Assembly: GCF_002204745.1 (NCBI RefSeq) | Contig: NZ_NIRR01000008.1 | Location: 62,001-126,000, forward strand | Direction: 5' to 3' | Source of the DNA: Hymenobacter amundsenii | GTDB lineage: Bacteria > Bacteroidota > Bacteroidia > Cytophagales > Hymenobacteraceae | Length of the DNA stretch: 64,000 nucleotides | Part shown: positions 17,295 through 26,827 of the stretch, one piece after another | Numbering within the stretch: the first letter of the stretch is position 1 | How the letters are laid out: every line of letters begins with the position of its first letter | Translations under genes and position numbers: made by a program | The notes under the pieces: generated by a model | The model's input: the letters and a program-made list of their open reading frames with translations, nothing else | Databases searched by the model: none | What the model was told of the DNA's origin: nothing

Positions 17295-19802
17295 TTACAG
17301 GCTGAATTTCAAGCTCACTTTCACCCCAAAGGTACGCGCATCGGGCAGGGTGCGGTAGGTGAGGCGATGTACGAAATCAACCCGTACGATTTTAAAAATG
17401 TTCTCGACCCCGTAGCCTACCTCGGCGTAGGGCGTGCGACCCAACGACTGGAAAGCGGGCAGCACCTCACCGGTAACCGGGTCGGTGGTTGGAATAATCT
17501 GCCGGTTGGCCTCGCTCACGCCGCCCCAGAGCAGGTTGGTGGTGGCCACCAACCGCCAGTTGAGCTGCTTGATGGCCGGTAGCGAGTTGAACAGGAAGCC
17601 CCCGAACTGGTGCTCCAGCTGCAAGCCCGCGTACCGGTCGCTCACGAACTCGAAGTAGCGCATCAGGTTATAGGCTCCGGCGTTGTAAAAAAACGACTGG
17701 TTGCCGAGGTGGCTCTTGAGCACCGGATACGGCACCGTGCTCGGAATGTAGCCCGCATCAATCCGGTAAGTAGTGCGGCCCAGCTGGCCCAGGCGCAGGC
17801 TGTGGTCGATGAGCAGGTTGAACTTCTGGTAGCTGAAATCGGAGCCCAATACGTTGTTCACGCCCAACGTGTAGCGCACCATAAACACCGGCCAGCGTTT
17901 GAGGCCCACGGCGGTGCGGCGGTTCTGGTTGTTGGCCACCAGCACCTCGTCGCGGGCGTAGCGCGACTCCACCACCACTTCCGAAAGCGTAAAATCGGAG
18001 TCGGTGGGGTTGCCGGGCTGGGGCTCGCCGGTGTAGTAGAGGAACGGATAGAGGGGCTGGAACTGCTGGCGGCGCAGCATCACGCGCTGGGTGAAACCTC
18101 GGAACAGATCTGACTGCACGGCCACACTGGTCAGGTCGCGCAGCAGCGGGCGGCTGTTGCTGATGTTGCCCAACCGGGCCGCCGCCTCGAACAACGGATT
18201 TTCGAGGGCGTAGTCGTTGTCGAGCAGCGCCACCTGGTCGATGTCGTGGCGGTGCTCGAAGTTGGCCACTGTCCAGTGGCGGCGGTCAACGACGCGCTGC
18301 ACCCGCAGGCCGTATTTGAAACGGTTGTCCTGGGTACCGTAGGCCAGGTAGGGCCGCAGCTGCCAGTCGCGGTTCCACTCCGTAGAGGTGCGGAAGCCCA
18401 GGCGCAGGCGTACGCCCTCAATGTTGTTGTAGCCGACCGTGGCCAGAATCGGCCCCAGGTCAATTTTGCCCAATGGGTAGTAGCCGTTCACCACAATGTC
18501 GGCCAGCTCCAGCATCGAGCGCACGGCTGGCAGCTGGCGCACGGTGTCGAGCACCGTTAGCGTGAGCTGCTCCTGCCGGCTCAGTGAGTCGGGCCGGTTG
18601 GCCGCGAAAAAGCCTTCGGGCACGTCGTAGGCGGTGGCGGCAATCTCCAGGGGCTTGTCGTAGAAGGGCAGCGGCTTTACCTGGTTCACTACGAAGTTGG
18701 AGTACGCCGTAATGATGCGGGCCAAGACGCCGGTGCTGCCCTTGCTGGGCTTGATGCCAATAACGAAGCGGGTGCGCGTGGGCAGCCAGGGCCCGGCCGA
18801 AGTAGGCGTCAGCTCCTGGCGCACGGTAATCTGCTCAATGAAATTGAGGTTGGCCTCGGTGCTCACGGCCACATCCAGCTGGCGCAGCGCGTAAGTGTCG
18901 GTGGTCACCCAAATGGTGCCCTTGAACGCCAGGTCCTGGGGCCGGCGGGGCGTTACTTTGATTTTGTAACAAAAGTCGTCGCCCACCAGCAACGAATCCT
19001 GTAGGGTGTACTCGTAGGAAAACTTCCAGCCCTCGGCAATGGGCGAGATGAAGTCCTTGCCCACGATGCGAATCCAGTTACGGTAGAAGTCCCAGTCCTG
19101 AAAAGAGGAGCCCATAATCTGCGACACCACCGAGCCCTCGCGGGGCACCGCGCCGTGCATCTGGGTTTTGCTGACTTCCTCGCGCTGGCGTAACGGGTTG
19201 TTGTTCTGGTAATAGTGCGACAGAACTTCGGAAGCGAAAATGGGCACCACCGGCTGGCCGTTGGCGTCGCGGTCGAGGCCCAGGCTGTCGGCCACGGCCG
19301 TAATCTGGCGCAGCACCTTGCGGCGGCTTACCTGGCTGGGCAGGTTGTTGATGAGCAGCTCATTGCGGGCGTAGCTGTCGTATTCGTAGGCTTCGAGCTC
19401 CGTTTTCTGGTTGCGGCGGCGGTGGTTCTGCACCTCCCGCAGAATGCGGTAGGCCGGGTTTTCGTGGGGCCTAACCACCACCTCACCCAACGATACCGAT
19501 CCGGCCCCGAGGGTGAAGTTGAGCGTCTGCTGGGCGGCGGTGCTGGTAATGGCCTTCTTGACGGGTGAGAAACCGATGGCCGAGGCCGTGAGCGTGTCGG
19601 CCAGCTCGGTCAGGATGAGCTTGTAGCGCCCGTTCTCATCGGCGGTGGCGCCCTGGCTGGTGCCGCGCACGAACACCGAGGCGAAGGGTACGGGCTTGCC
19701 GGCTGCCTCCGTGATGCGGCCGCTGAAGGTAATGTGCTGCGCCCAACCCGCCGGCCCCAGCAGCAGGAGCAGCACTAAAAACGGCGGAAAAGTGAAGCGC
19801 AT
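17295..19802 (-). CDS. DUF5686 and carboxypeptidase-regulatory outer-membrane protein
   Basis: Large outer-membrane protein of 835 residues found only in Bacteroidota. The signal peptide MRFTFPPFLVLLLLLGPAGWAQ leads into a carboxypeptidase-regulatory-like domain (about 24-105, FSGRITEAAGKPVPFASVFV, ADENGRYKL). DUF5686 follows, with a C-terminal barrel-like part (YGVENIFKIVRVDFVHRLTY, ending in VKVSLKFSL). Such proteins are thought to work in the outer membrane, possibly in assembly or surface display, but the role is unproven. The frame is open to 19910, but ATG 19802 puts the signal peptide first. The flavoprotein gene lies 108 bases upstream on the same strand. Confidence 0.87.
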   Translation of the reverse strand: MRFTFPPFLVLLLLLGPAGWAQHITFSGRITEAAGKPVPFASVFVRGTSQGATADENGRYKLILTELADTLTASAIGFSPVKKAITSTAAQQTLNFTLGAGSVSLGEVVVRPHENPAYRILREVQNHRRRNQKTELEAYEYDSYARNELLINNLPSQVSRRKVLRQITAVADSLGLDRDANGQPVVPIFASEVLSHYYQNNNPLRQREEVSKTQMHGAVPREGSVVSQIMGSSFQDWDFYRNWIRIVGKDFISPIAEGWKFSYEYTLQDSLLVGDDFCYKIKVTPRRPQDLAFKGTIWVTTDTYALRQLDVAVSTEANLNFIEQITVRQELTPTSAGPWLPTRTRFVIGIKPSKGSTGVLARIITAYSNFVVNQVKPLPFYDKPLEIAATAYDVPEGFFAANRPDSLSRQEQLTLTVLDTVRQLPAVRSMLELADIVVNGYYPLGKIDLGPILATVGYNNIEGVRLRLGFRTSTEWNRDWQLRPYLAYGTQDNRFKYGLRVQRVVDRRHWTVANFEHRHDIDQVALLDNDYALENPLFEAAARLGNISNSRPLLRDLTSVAVQSDLFRGFTQRVMLRRQQFQPLYPFLYYTGEPQPGNPTDSDFTLSEVVVESRYARDEVLVANNQNRRTAVGLKRWPVFMVRYTLGVNNVLGSDFSYQKFNLLIDHSLRLGQLGRTTYRIDAGYIPSTVPYPVLKSHLGNQSFFYNAGAYNLMRYFEFVSDRYAGLQLEHQFGGFLFNSLPAIKQLNWRLVATTNLLWGGVSEANRQIIPTTDPVTGEVLPAFQSLGRTPYAEVGYGVENIFKIVRVDFVHRLTYRTLPDARTFGVKVSLKFSL

Positions 19803-19910
19803 ACGAGGGGAAGAGCGAGGCAAGCGGCAGACGTCGGGGAGGGCTGCCGGAAGATACCGCCGCCGGCCGGAAAAAACCAGTTCAGGACAGTAAGTTCCGG
19901 CAACGTCCAA

Positions 19911-20864
19911 CTATTTCGGGCATTCCTCCCGGGTCAGGGTTTCGTTGATGCAAATGGCCGCCGCGCTGCCCTCGGCGGCGGCCAGTAACGCCTGCTGGGT
20001 GCCGGGCGTGTTGTCGCCGGCCGCATAGAGGCCCGGCACCGTGGTTTGCTGCTGCTTGCTCACCCAGATGGCCCCTTTGCTGGTCAGCCGGCAACCCAGC
20101 TCCTGGGCCAGGGGGCTGCGCTGGTGCTGGTGGGCATGGATGAATACGGCCGTGCGGGCCAGCTGCTCGCCCGACTCGAACACGATGTGGCGCAGCTCGC
20201 CGGCCGCCGTGCCTTCCAGGCGGGCCACCGGCTCCTCGCGCACCGTAATGCCCTGGCGGCGCAGGCGGCGGCGGGCGTGCTGGCTCAGGTGGGCCGGGTC
20301 TTCCACGCACATAACCACATCGGTGCTCCAGCGGCTCACCAGTAACGCCAAGCCGGTGGCCAGCTTGGCCGGACCATACACGGCCAGCGGCTGGTCGCGG
20401 TGTTCCCAGCCGTGGCAGTAGGGGCAGTGCAGCACCCCGCGCCCCCACAGCTCGCGCATGCCCGGCAGGGGGGGCAGCTCGTCCTCGACACCGGTAGCCA
20501 GCAGCACCTTGCGGGCCGTTCGGGTGCTGCGCCGGCCGGTTTCGCCCTCCAGCGTCAGCTCGAAGTGCTTGCCGCAACGGGTAAGGGCCACCACCCGGGC
20601 GGCTTTTATTTCCACCGACTGGTAAGTGGCCAGCTCGGCGCGGCCCAGCTCCAGCAGCTTTTGGGGGCGCACTCCATCGCGGGTCAGAAACGCCTGGACG
20701 GCCGGCGAAGGAGCATTGCGGGGCGGGCCGCCGTCGAGCACCAGTACCCGGCGCAGGCAGCGGCCCAGCACCAAAGCCGCGCTCAGCCCGGCACTGCCGG
20801 CCCCGATAATGGCCACATCAACATCGGTAGGAATTCGGGCAGTGAGGCGGGGGCGAGGGGGCAT
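19911..20864 (-). CDS. NAD(P)/FAD-dependent oxidoreductase (thioredoxin-reductase-like)
   Basis: Flavoprotein of 317 residues with a thioredoxin-reductase fold. The FAD site is VAIIGAGSAGLSAALVLG at residues 16-33, and the redox pair is C-P-Y-C in LHCPYCHGWEHRD, where true thioredoxin reductase has CATCDG. The final FAD motif is PGLYAAGDNT. The NAD(P) segment around PLAVYGPAKLATGLA lacks the usual GxGxxA of thioredoxin reductase, so the reductant is uncertain. The CPYCHGWE text is that of the TrxR-like group found beside small regulators in other bacteria. ATG 20864 is chosen since the FAD motif follows at once. Confidence 0.83.
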   Translation of the reverse strand: MPPRPRLTARIPTDVDVAIIGAGSAGLSAALVLGRCLRRVLVLDGGPPRNAPSPAVQAFLTRDGVRPQKLLELGRAELATYQSVEIKAARVVALTRCGKHFELTLEGETGRRSTRTARKVLLATGVEDELPPLPGMRELWGRGVLHCPYCHGWEHRDQPLAVYGPAKLATGLALLVSRWSTDVVMCVEDPAHLSQHARRRLRRQGITVREEPVARLEGTAAGELRHIVFESGEQLARTAVFIHAHQHQRSPLAQELGCRLTSKGAIWVSKQQQTTVPGLYAAGDNTPGTQQALLAAAEGSAAAICINETLTREECPK

Positions 20865-21000
20865 CAGGTGGGGTGAATAGGTGGAAGGTGAGGTCTGTTT
20901 CCGCTTCCGCGGAACGCACTGGCAAATCAAACCGGAAAACCTATACCGCGAAAGGTACCGGCTGGTTTGGCCCCCGCTGCCGGGCAGGTAGGGTGAAAAC

Positions 21001-21037
21001 GAAAAAAGCCCCTTTCCAGCTGAAAGGGGCTTTTTGT
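21001..21037 (-). terminator. Rho-independent terminator of the T9SS gene
   Basis: On the minus strand AAAAAGCCCCTTTCAGC pairs with GCTGGAAAGGGGCTTTTTT, stem AAGCCCCTTT/AAAGGGGCTT with T-runs on both sides. It begins 19 bases after the T9SS gene stop and separates it from the flavoprotein gene. Confidence 0.88.
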
Positions 21038-21055
21038 CAGGTTAATACCTGGTGG

Positions 21056-23977
21056 TTATTGCTTCACCACGCGCTTGGTAAACGACTGGCCGTTGCCTTG
21101 CACCTGCACCAGGTAAGTGCCGGCGGGCAGGCCCGCTACGTTCAGCAGTTCATTGCTGCCGCCAAGCTGCGTGAAGCTGCGCAGCACCCGGCCCGTCATG
21201 TCTACCAGCGTTACCTGGTAGGTGCCGGCAGGCGCGCCGCTCAAATCGAGCTGGGCATCCTGGGTGCTGGTGGCAGGGTTAGGGTACACACTTACTTGGG
21301 CGCGGGCGCTCAGCGGGAAGCGAACCGTTACTACCTCGCTTACGCTGGCAGTCCCATCCGTGTCTACCTGGCGCAGGCGGTAGTAAGCCAAGCCATTAGA
21401 AGCTTTGGCCGCTACTCGTGCGTCGGTGAGCTGGTAGGTGGTGGCATTCGAGCTAGTGCCCTGGCCTTTCACCTCACCCACCGCTACGAAGCTGGTGCCA
21501 TCGAAGCTGCGCTCTACGACGAAGCGGTCGTTGTTGAGCTCCACAGCCGTCTTCCACGTCAGTTTCGCATCGTTGCCAGCAGCCTGGGCCGCGAAGCTCG
21601 TTAGCGTTACGGGTAGCGGCCTCGACTTGATAACGATGTTTACTGTTTGGATGGTAATGCCACCCGTAATGTCGGTGGTGCGAACCTGTACGGGGTAGGT
21701 ACCGGCTACCAGCAGCGTCCGGTCGTCCACGATAAACTGGCCAGTGGGACCCAGGCGTACGCCGGGAGGTAGGCTGGAAACGCCACTCAGGGCCGTGGCC
21801 GTGCTGATAAATCCATTGAAATCCGTTACGTCGGCCAGAATGTTGCCGTTCTGGTAGGGGCCGGTAGGAGTTGCGGCTACCGAGTAGATGGCTTCGGTGT
21901 CGTCGAAAACGGTGATGGTAACTGCCGGGGAAGAGGTGCCGCCAGCCGCATCGGTGGTAGCCACGTTGTAGGTGTAAGTGCCAGCAAAGGGCGCGCTTGA
22001 GCCAACGGTGATCAGGCCGGAGGTACCATTAATGCTCATGCCCGAAGGCAGCGTGCTCCCTGTGGCCAGTGTGGCGGCGGTAAGCGGAGCATCGGGGTCG
22101 GTTACCGTTGCCAGCGTTGTGCCAGTAGTCAGCGCGTCTCGGTTGTATCGGTTGTTCGTAGAGTAAGCAGACGCGTTATCATTAGTAATGATCTGAATAG
22201 TGACACTCGAAGTAGTTTGTCCACCACGGCTGTCAGTGGTTGTTACAGAGTAAACGTAGGTGCCTGCGCCTGGCAATGGGAATTTGTCATTGCCAGTCGT
22301 TCTTTCGATGGCGGTAGCCGTTCCATTTGCGCTGAACGTGATGCCTCTAGTGGCGGGGCCTGAGGTTTGCGTGAAGGTCGTTGAGGTGATACTGCCATCA
22401 GAATCCGATACTGTTGCTAGTACTTTTCCATTTACTACTACAGATGTCAGGAAGACGTTTGGCGAGGAGTACACGGCCGGCTGGTCAGTTACCGTGAGTA
22501 CATAGTTCACGTTCGCGCTATTGCCGCCGTAGGGGTCCGATACGAAGTACTGGAACGTTGCGGTAGTAGGCGTAGCAGTACCACCCCGCTGGAATTCCAA
22601 CGTAGCCACCTGAGCAGCGGTCAGGGTGGTATTGGCCGTAACGGCTATCCGGGCGCCACCATTATTGTAGTACAGGATGCCGAAACCAGCTGCCGGAATT
22701 GACGCGATGGTGTAGGTGAGAGGGTCATTCTCTGGGTCGGTGCCAGTCAGAGCCGGTAAGGCAATAAACACGGCAGGGTTAGCCGATACGTTAGCCGACT
22801 TAGCCTGGGCTGTGGGGGCCGTGTTAGTTGTCGTGGTAACGTTGGCGGCAGCCAGTGTGCCATTGTTATCCAAGGGGTCGGCATCGTCAGTATCAATGGT
22901 GCTGCTGGCCCTACCGGTTACCGTCGCGCTTGGCATATTGAACTTGATGACAGCCGTGTTGGTCGTGCCTACTGCCAGCGTTGGGATGGTGGCCAGCGTG
23001 AGTAGACCGGTGGTGTTGTTGTAGGAGCTGCCAGCCGGGAAAACGGGGCTCTGGGAGGCTAGGCCAGGGCTGAGCTTCACAACGGGCTTAACGCCGGTAG
23101 CATCATAGTCGCCGGAAGCAGTTGTGGTGGCGGTGTACGTTACTTGGGAGCCAGGCAAGGCACGAGCCGGGCCAGCAAGCGTAGTCGCTACGTTGGCCTG
23201 GGTGCACCAGGTCATGTAATCGATGGTAATGGCCTGGTTGCCTGGGTCGGTTAGGTTGATAAGATTCTGGTAAGTAATCTGCAGCGAAATAATAGGCTTA
23301 TTAAGCTGCACGATAGCATTGCCTGCGGTCGAATTATTGGGGCTGGTTTGTACTCCTGTGAGCTGGTTGCCGGACAGTGTATTGTAAGCAGTATTGTGCG
23401 TTACGGTCGCATCCGCCGCCGCCGACAAATTCAGCGTATTACCGTCCGCCTGGGTTGCCACTATGGTTACACCATCGATAAACTGGTTGGCCCCAATATC
23501 AATGTCCTGCATGCCCATCGTGAAGTTATTCACGGGCCGGTTGAAGGTAAAGGTAATCTGGGTCGAGGCGTTGGTATTGCTCAGGTAATCGGCCTGCCAG
23601 AATATGGGCAGGCCGTTGACTGTAGCTCCGTTGTTGCTGACGTTCATCGAGGTTTCGGAACCGTTGCCAGGTTCTATGTAAGAGCCAGCCGTGCTGATGG
23701 TCGTGTTGGTGCTTGCGGCCCCTGCTTTCACTGGCGCGTGGTTTTTCCAGCTGCCGCCGTTAGCAGGCAGGGAAAAATCCAGGGTGGTCGTGTTGGCGCA
23801 GGTAGCAGCAACGCGATTCACAAGGGCGGGCTGGGATGCCTGCCGGATGGAGTCCGCTTTGCGCGAGGCCGGCGTGCTGAACTGGGGCCGGCCGTTATCT
23901 AACTCATATTTGGGCATCTGAGCCCAAGCGCTTAACGGTAGCACCGCCAGTAGTAAAGAACGTAATAGTGTTTTCAT
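21056..23977 (-). CDS. large secreted protein with T9SS type A sorting domain
   Basis: Secreted protein of 973 residues. The signal peptide MKTLLRSLLLAVLPLSAWA is followed by a long N-terminal domain (about 30-260) and several cadherin/Ig-like repeats. The repeats include one calcium-binding-like unit (ALTGTDPENDPLTYTIASIP near 410) and DSRGGQTTSSVTIQI-type repeats. The last 80 residues are a type A type IX sorting domain: VSVYPNPATSTQDAQLDL, LVDMTGRVLRSF and GLPAGTYLVQVQGNGQSFTKRVV. The protein would cross the outer membrane by the T9SS and lose this tail. No catalytic domain is recognised, so an adhesin or matrix role is plausible. It ends in a strong terminator. Confidence 0.88.
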   Translation of the reverse strand: MKTLLRSLLLAVLPLSAWAQMPKYELDNGRPQFSTPASRKADSIRQASQPALVNRVAATCANTTTLDFSLPANGGSWKNHAPVKAGAASTNTTISTAGSYIEPGNGSETSMNVSNNGATVNGLPIFWQADYLSNTNASTQITFTFNRPVNNFTMGMQDIDIGANQFIDGVTIVATQADGNTLNLSAAADATVTHNTAYNTLSGNQLTGVQTSPNNSTAGNAIVQLNKPIISLQITYQNLINLTDPGNQAITIDYMTWCTQANVATTLAGPARALPGSQVTYTATTTASGDYDATGVKPVVKLSPGLASQSPVFPAGSSYNNTTGLLTLATIPTLAVGTTNTAVIKFNMPSATVTGRASSTIDTDDADPLDNNGTLAAANVTTTTNTAPTAQAKSANVSANPAVFIALPALTGTDPENDPLTYTIASIPAAGFGILYYNNGGARIAVTANTTLTAAQVATLEFQRGGTATPTTATFQYFVSDPYGGNSANVNYVLTVTDQPAVYSSPNVFLTSVVVNGKVLATVSDSDGSITSTTFTQTSGPATRGITFSANGTATAIERTTGNDKFPLPGAGTYVYSVTTTDSRGGQTTSSVTIQIITNDNASAYSTNNRYNRDALTTGTTLATVTDPDAPLTAATLATGSTLPSGMSINGTSGLITVGSSAPFAGTYTYNVATTDAAGGTSSPAVTITVFDDTEAIYSVAATPTGPYQNGNILADVTDFNGFISTATALSGVSSLPPGVRLGPTGQFIVDDRTLLVAGTYPVQVRTTDITGGITIQTVNIVIKSRPLPVTLTSFAAQAAGNDAKLTWKTAVELNNDRFVVERSFDGTSFVAVGEVKGQGTSSNATTYQLTDARVAAKASNGLAYYRLRQVDTDGTASVSEVVTVRFPLSARAQVSVYPNPATSTQDAQLDLSGAPAGTYQVTLVDMTGRVLRSFTQLGGSNELLNVAGLPAGTYLVQVQGNGQSFTKRVVKQ

Positions 23978-24042
23978 GAACTGAAAAGTAGTGAAGGTGT
24001 CGGAGGGGGAGATGATTAGCTAACGCAGGTATTTAAGCACGA

Positions 24043-24070
24043 CAAAACTACTGCGCGGGCGACAAATGTA
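24043..24070 (-). promoter_or_regulatory. candidate promoter boxes of the T9SS gene
   Basis: Two TAnnTTTG boxes on the minus strand, TAGTTTTG (24043-24050) and TACATTTG (24063-24070). The first would give a 5' leader of about 60 bases. A TTG occurs 15 bases before the second, shorter than the usual spacing. Confidence 0.4.
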
Positions 24071-24417
24071 ACCTTCTTATTCGGTCAACGTAGTATCCGG
24101 CTCGATGAACCGGCTCGTTTGTGGGTAGAAATTTCATATCAAAAAACTTCTATTCCAGGGCATTGCGCTTAAAGTACTTCTTCGAACGGGGTCAAAACCC
24201 ATAAAACCACCAATGCTGCCAGATTGCGAGGAATTTGACGGAAACTTATTAATACTAGTTTTATTCTATAGACATTATATTTAATATATATATAATCCTA
24301 AAATTGGAATTCTCTTATTCGGACTACAAGTTCTGGCCGCCCAGCACCGCGCCCCTTCTCTGTCATCTATACCAGCCTCGGAAGTAGTCGTGCGTGCAAG
24401 ACGGACCATTTTATTTA

Positions 24418-24456
24418 CAAAAAAACCTCCCCAAAATCTGAAGAGGTTTTTTGCGG
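24418..24456 (-). terminator. Rho-independent terminator of the GH77 gene
   Basis: AAAAAACCTC and GAGGTTTTTT flank a short loop (24422-24455), with T-runs on both strands. It lies about 50 bases after the GH77 stop. Confidence 0.8.
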
Positions 24457-24508
24457 CGAATGCGTAGCCCGGCGCCAATGCCTCGTCGAGCAGATTGCTT
24501 GGGCAGCG

Positions 24509-26827
24509 TTAGTACACCTGCTCCCGCCCGCTCTGGCTTACCAGCTCCCGCACTTCTTCATTAAAGCCCGCCTGTCCGGCCAGCTCTTCCAATGGAATGT
24601 GAAAGCGGTACTTCCAGAAGTGGGTGGGGTTGGAGGGCACGTTGATCTGCTCAGCCAACGGGTCCTGGCGGCGCAGCTGGGCGCTGAGGGCCACCAGATC
24701 CTGGAGCGGGAAGATGGCCCACATGGCCGGCGAGTACAGGTGCTGCACTACGATTTCGCGCGCGACCCAGGGCTCGCAGAACTCGGGGGCCGCTTCGTGC
24801 CAGTGGCCCAGGATGGTTTCGAAGAACCGCTGGGTCTGCTCGTGGTCCTCTTCCCACCAGCCGCGCAGGGTGCTCATGTCGTGCGAGCCGGGGCTGACCA
24901 CGCTCAGGTAGGGCGCGTGGTCGGGGTGGCCGAACTCGGTGGCGGGGTCGGAGGGCATGCGTTGGATGTGCAGGCCCAGAATGCCGAGGTCCTTCATCAC
25001 GCCGGGCACCGAGGCGGGTACCATGCCCAGGTCTTCGCCGCAGATAAGCATGTTGGTGGCCCAGCGTACCGGCGGCAGTTTGGTGAGGCCCTGCTCGCGC
25101 CAGAAACCCTCGTGGCGCTGGTAGAAAAAGTCGTGGTAGAGGGCCAGCAGGCGGGGACGAGCGTACTCGTCGAGCTCCCGGAACGAGCGGCTCAGATGCA
25201 GCGTGATGCGCGGGTGGTAGTGGTCGGGTAGCTGGTCGTCGGGCACGAACAGCACCTCGTTCACCAGCCCGAACAGGCCGGCACGTAGCCAGCGGTAGTG
25301 GTCGGTGTTGGCGGGGTTCTGGCTGATTTTCTCGTTGATAACGGCCTCGATCTGCCGCTGGGTCCGTACCGGCTCCCGCAGGCGGATGGCCCCGTAGCCC
25401 GCATCTTCCATGAACTCCTCGAACACGGCCTGGGCTTGGCCGTGGAACACGTCTTCCAAGATATGCCAGCGGATGTAGGGTTCGCAGAGCCGGCCATAGT
25501 CGAACCAGCCGAGGCGCTGCTCGATTTCCGGGCGTGAGAAGGGCAGGGCGGGTGAGAAGTGACCCAGCAGGCCTTCTACCGAGTGGCCCGGAATTTCCCA
25601 GATGCGGAAGAAGCCCAGGATGTGGTCGATGCGCAGGGCATCGAAGTAGCGGGCCAGGTGGCCCATGCGCTGCTGCCACCACTGGTAGCCGTCCGCAGCC
25701 ATTCGCTCCCAGTTATAAGTCGGGAAGCGCCAGTTCTGGCCCGTTACCGAGAAGTCGTCGGGCGGGGCGCCGGCCTGCTGATGCATGTGGTAAAGCTCGG
25801 GCTGGGTCCAGGCGTCCACCGAGTGGCGGTAGATGCCGATGGGCAGGTCACCCTTGACTACCACGCCGTGCTCGCGGGCGTAGGCCACAGCGGCGCGTAG
25901 CTGCTTATCGAGATGAAACTGGGTGAAGAAGTGCAGGCCAAACTCGTCAAAACTGGGGCTGGTTTCCTGGGTCAGGTCGGCGACCTGGGCCGGGGTGCGG
26001 AACTCGGCAGGCCACTGGCTGAAATCGGCTGTGCCGAACCGGTCGCGCAGGCCGCAGAAGGCCGCGTAGGGGAGTAGCCAGGCCTGCTGCTCGGCCAGGA
26101 ACAGCTGAAAATCGGGGTCGGCCAGAAAGGCGGTCTTCTCCTGCTGGTACAGCTGGCGGATGAACTCCCACTTAGCGTTCATCACCGGCTCGTAATCCAC
26201 GTAATCCTTGGCGTTCAGCTCCTCCCGCAGGCGGGCCAGTTGCTGGCGGGCGGCTGGGTCGCGCAACTCGGCCACGGCCTCCAGGTTGAGATACTGCGGG
26301 TGCAGGGCAAACACCGAAATGGCGGCGTAAGGGTAGCTGTCGACCCAGGTATGGGTGGCCACGGTGTCGTTGATGGGAAGCACCTGCACCAGTTGCAGGC
26401 CAGTGGCCACAGCCCAATCTACGAGCAGCTTCAGATCGGGAAACTCGCCCACGCCCAGGCCTTGGTGGCTGCGCAGTGCGAATACGGGCAGCGCCACGCC
26501 GGCCCCGCGCCAAGGCGCGGCGGCGTAGCGGAAGTGGTCGTCGGCCAGTACCCGCAGAGTCCGCGCGTGGCCGTCGGCCGGAATTACCCGGTCGTCGCCG
26601 GTTTCAAGCTCAAGCAATTGCCGGGCCGTGGGGTCCCAGATGCCATACTTGTAGCGCGTGTCGGCTTCGGGCGTGGCCAGCGTCACTTCGGCGGCCCAGG
26701 TCGGGTAGTCGGCATCCGACAACGGCACGGCCTTGGTCGCATCCCAGGCCCCGAGGGCGGCATCGGAGCCCAGCACGCAGAGCTGGTGCAGCGGCTCGAC
26801 CCGCGGGGCCGACAGCTGGAAACGCAC
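24509..26827 (-). CDS. malQ: 4-alpha-glucanotransferase (GH77), 3' part of a frameshifted gene
   Basis: Amylomaltase that moves maltodextrin segments between chains and frees glucose. This open frame of about 772 residues holds the second CBM20-like starch-binding domain (about 1-115) and the whole GH77 barrel. The catalytic motifs are intact: LRIDHILGFFRIWEIP (nucleophile Asp), LICGEDLGMVP (acid/base Glu) and SPGSHDMSTLRGWWEE. The family in Bacteroidota and plants (DPE2 type) has two CBM20 domains before the barrel. The first lies in another frame at 26683-27237, so the full gene is 24509-27237 with one frameshift in the linker near 26828-26880. GTG 26827 is only where the frame happens to offer a start. 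It probably works with the GH13 and GH97 enzymes. Confidence 0.88.
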   Translation of the reverse strand: MRFQLSAPRVEPLHQLCVLGSDAALGAWDATKAVPLSDADYPTWAAEVTLATPEADTRYKYGIWDPTARQLLELETGDDRVIPADGHARTLRVLADDHFRYAAAPWRGAGVALPVFALRSHQGLGVGEFPDLKLLVDWAVATGLQLVQVLPINDTVATHTWVDSYPYAAISVFALHPQYLNLEAVAELRDPAARQQLARLREELNAKDYVDYEPVMNAKWEFIRQLYQQEKTAFLADPDFQLFLAEQQAWLLPYAAFCGLRDRFGTADFSQWPAEFRTPAQVADLTQETSPSFDEFGLHFFTQFHLDKQLRAAVAYAREHGVVVKGDLPIGIYRHSVDAWTQPELYHMHQQAGAPPDDFSVTGQNWRFPTYNWERMAADGYQWWQQRMGHLARYFDALRIDHILGFFRIWEIPGHSVEGLLGHFSPALPFSRPEIEQRLGWFDYGRLCEPYIRWHILEDVFHGQAQAVFEEFMEDAGYGAIRLREPVRTQRQIEAVINEKISQNPANTDHYRWLRAGLFGLVNEVLFVPDDQLPDHYHPRITLHLSRSFRELDEYARPRLLALYHDFFYQRHEGFWREQGLTKLPPVRWATNMLICGEDLGMVPASVPGVMKDLGILGLHIQRMPSDPATEFGHPDHAPYLSVVSPGSHDMSTLRGWWEEDHEQTQRFFETILGHWHEAAPEFCEPWVAREIVVQHLYSPAMWAIFPLQDLVALSAQLRRQDPLAEQINVPSNPTHFWKYRFHIPLEELAGQAGFNEEVRELVSQSGREQVY

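Larger units (their letters stand above)
23978..24508. other. 531-base intergenic region with an AT-rich block
   Basis: No credible gene. Near the T9SS start, minus-strand copies of TAnnTTTG lie at 24043-24050 (TAGTTTTG) and 24063-24070 (TACATTTG) and probably form its promoter. About 24225-24300 is extremely AT-rich (TTAATATATATATAATCC), unlike anything else in the neighbourhood. The right end holds the GH77 terminator. The 65-codon frame at 24281-24478 has no supporting features. Confidence 0.5.

Noticed and set aside
24281..24478. A 65-codon frame in the gap before the GH77 gene
   Set aside because: It runs through the AT-rich block and the terminator, and has no promoter or family resemblance.
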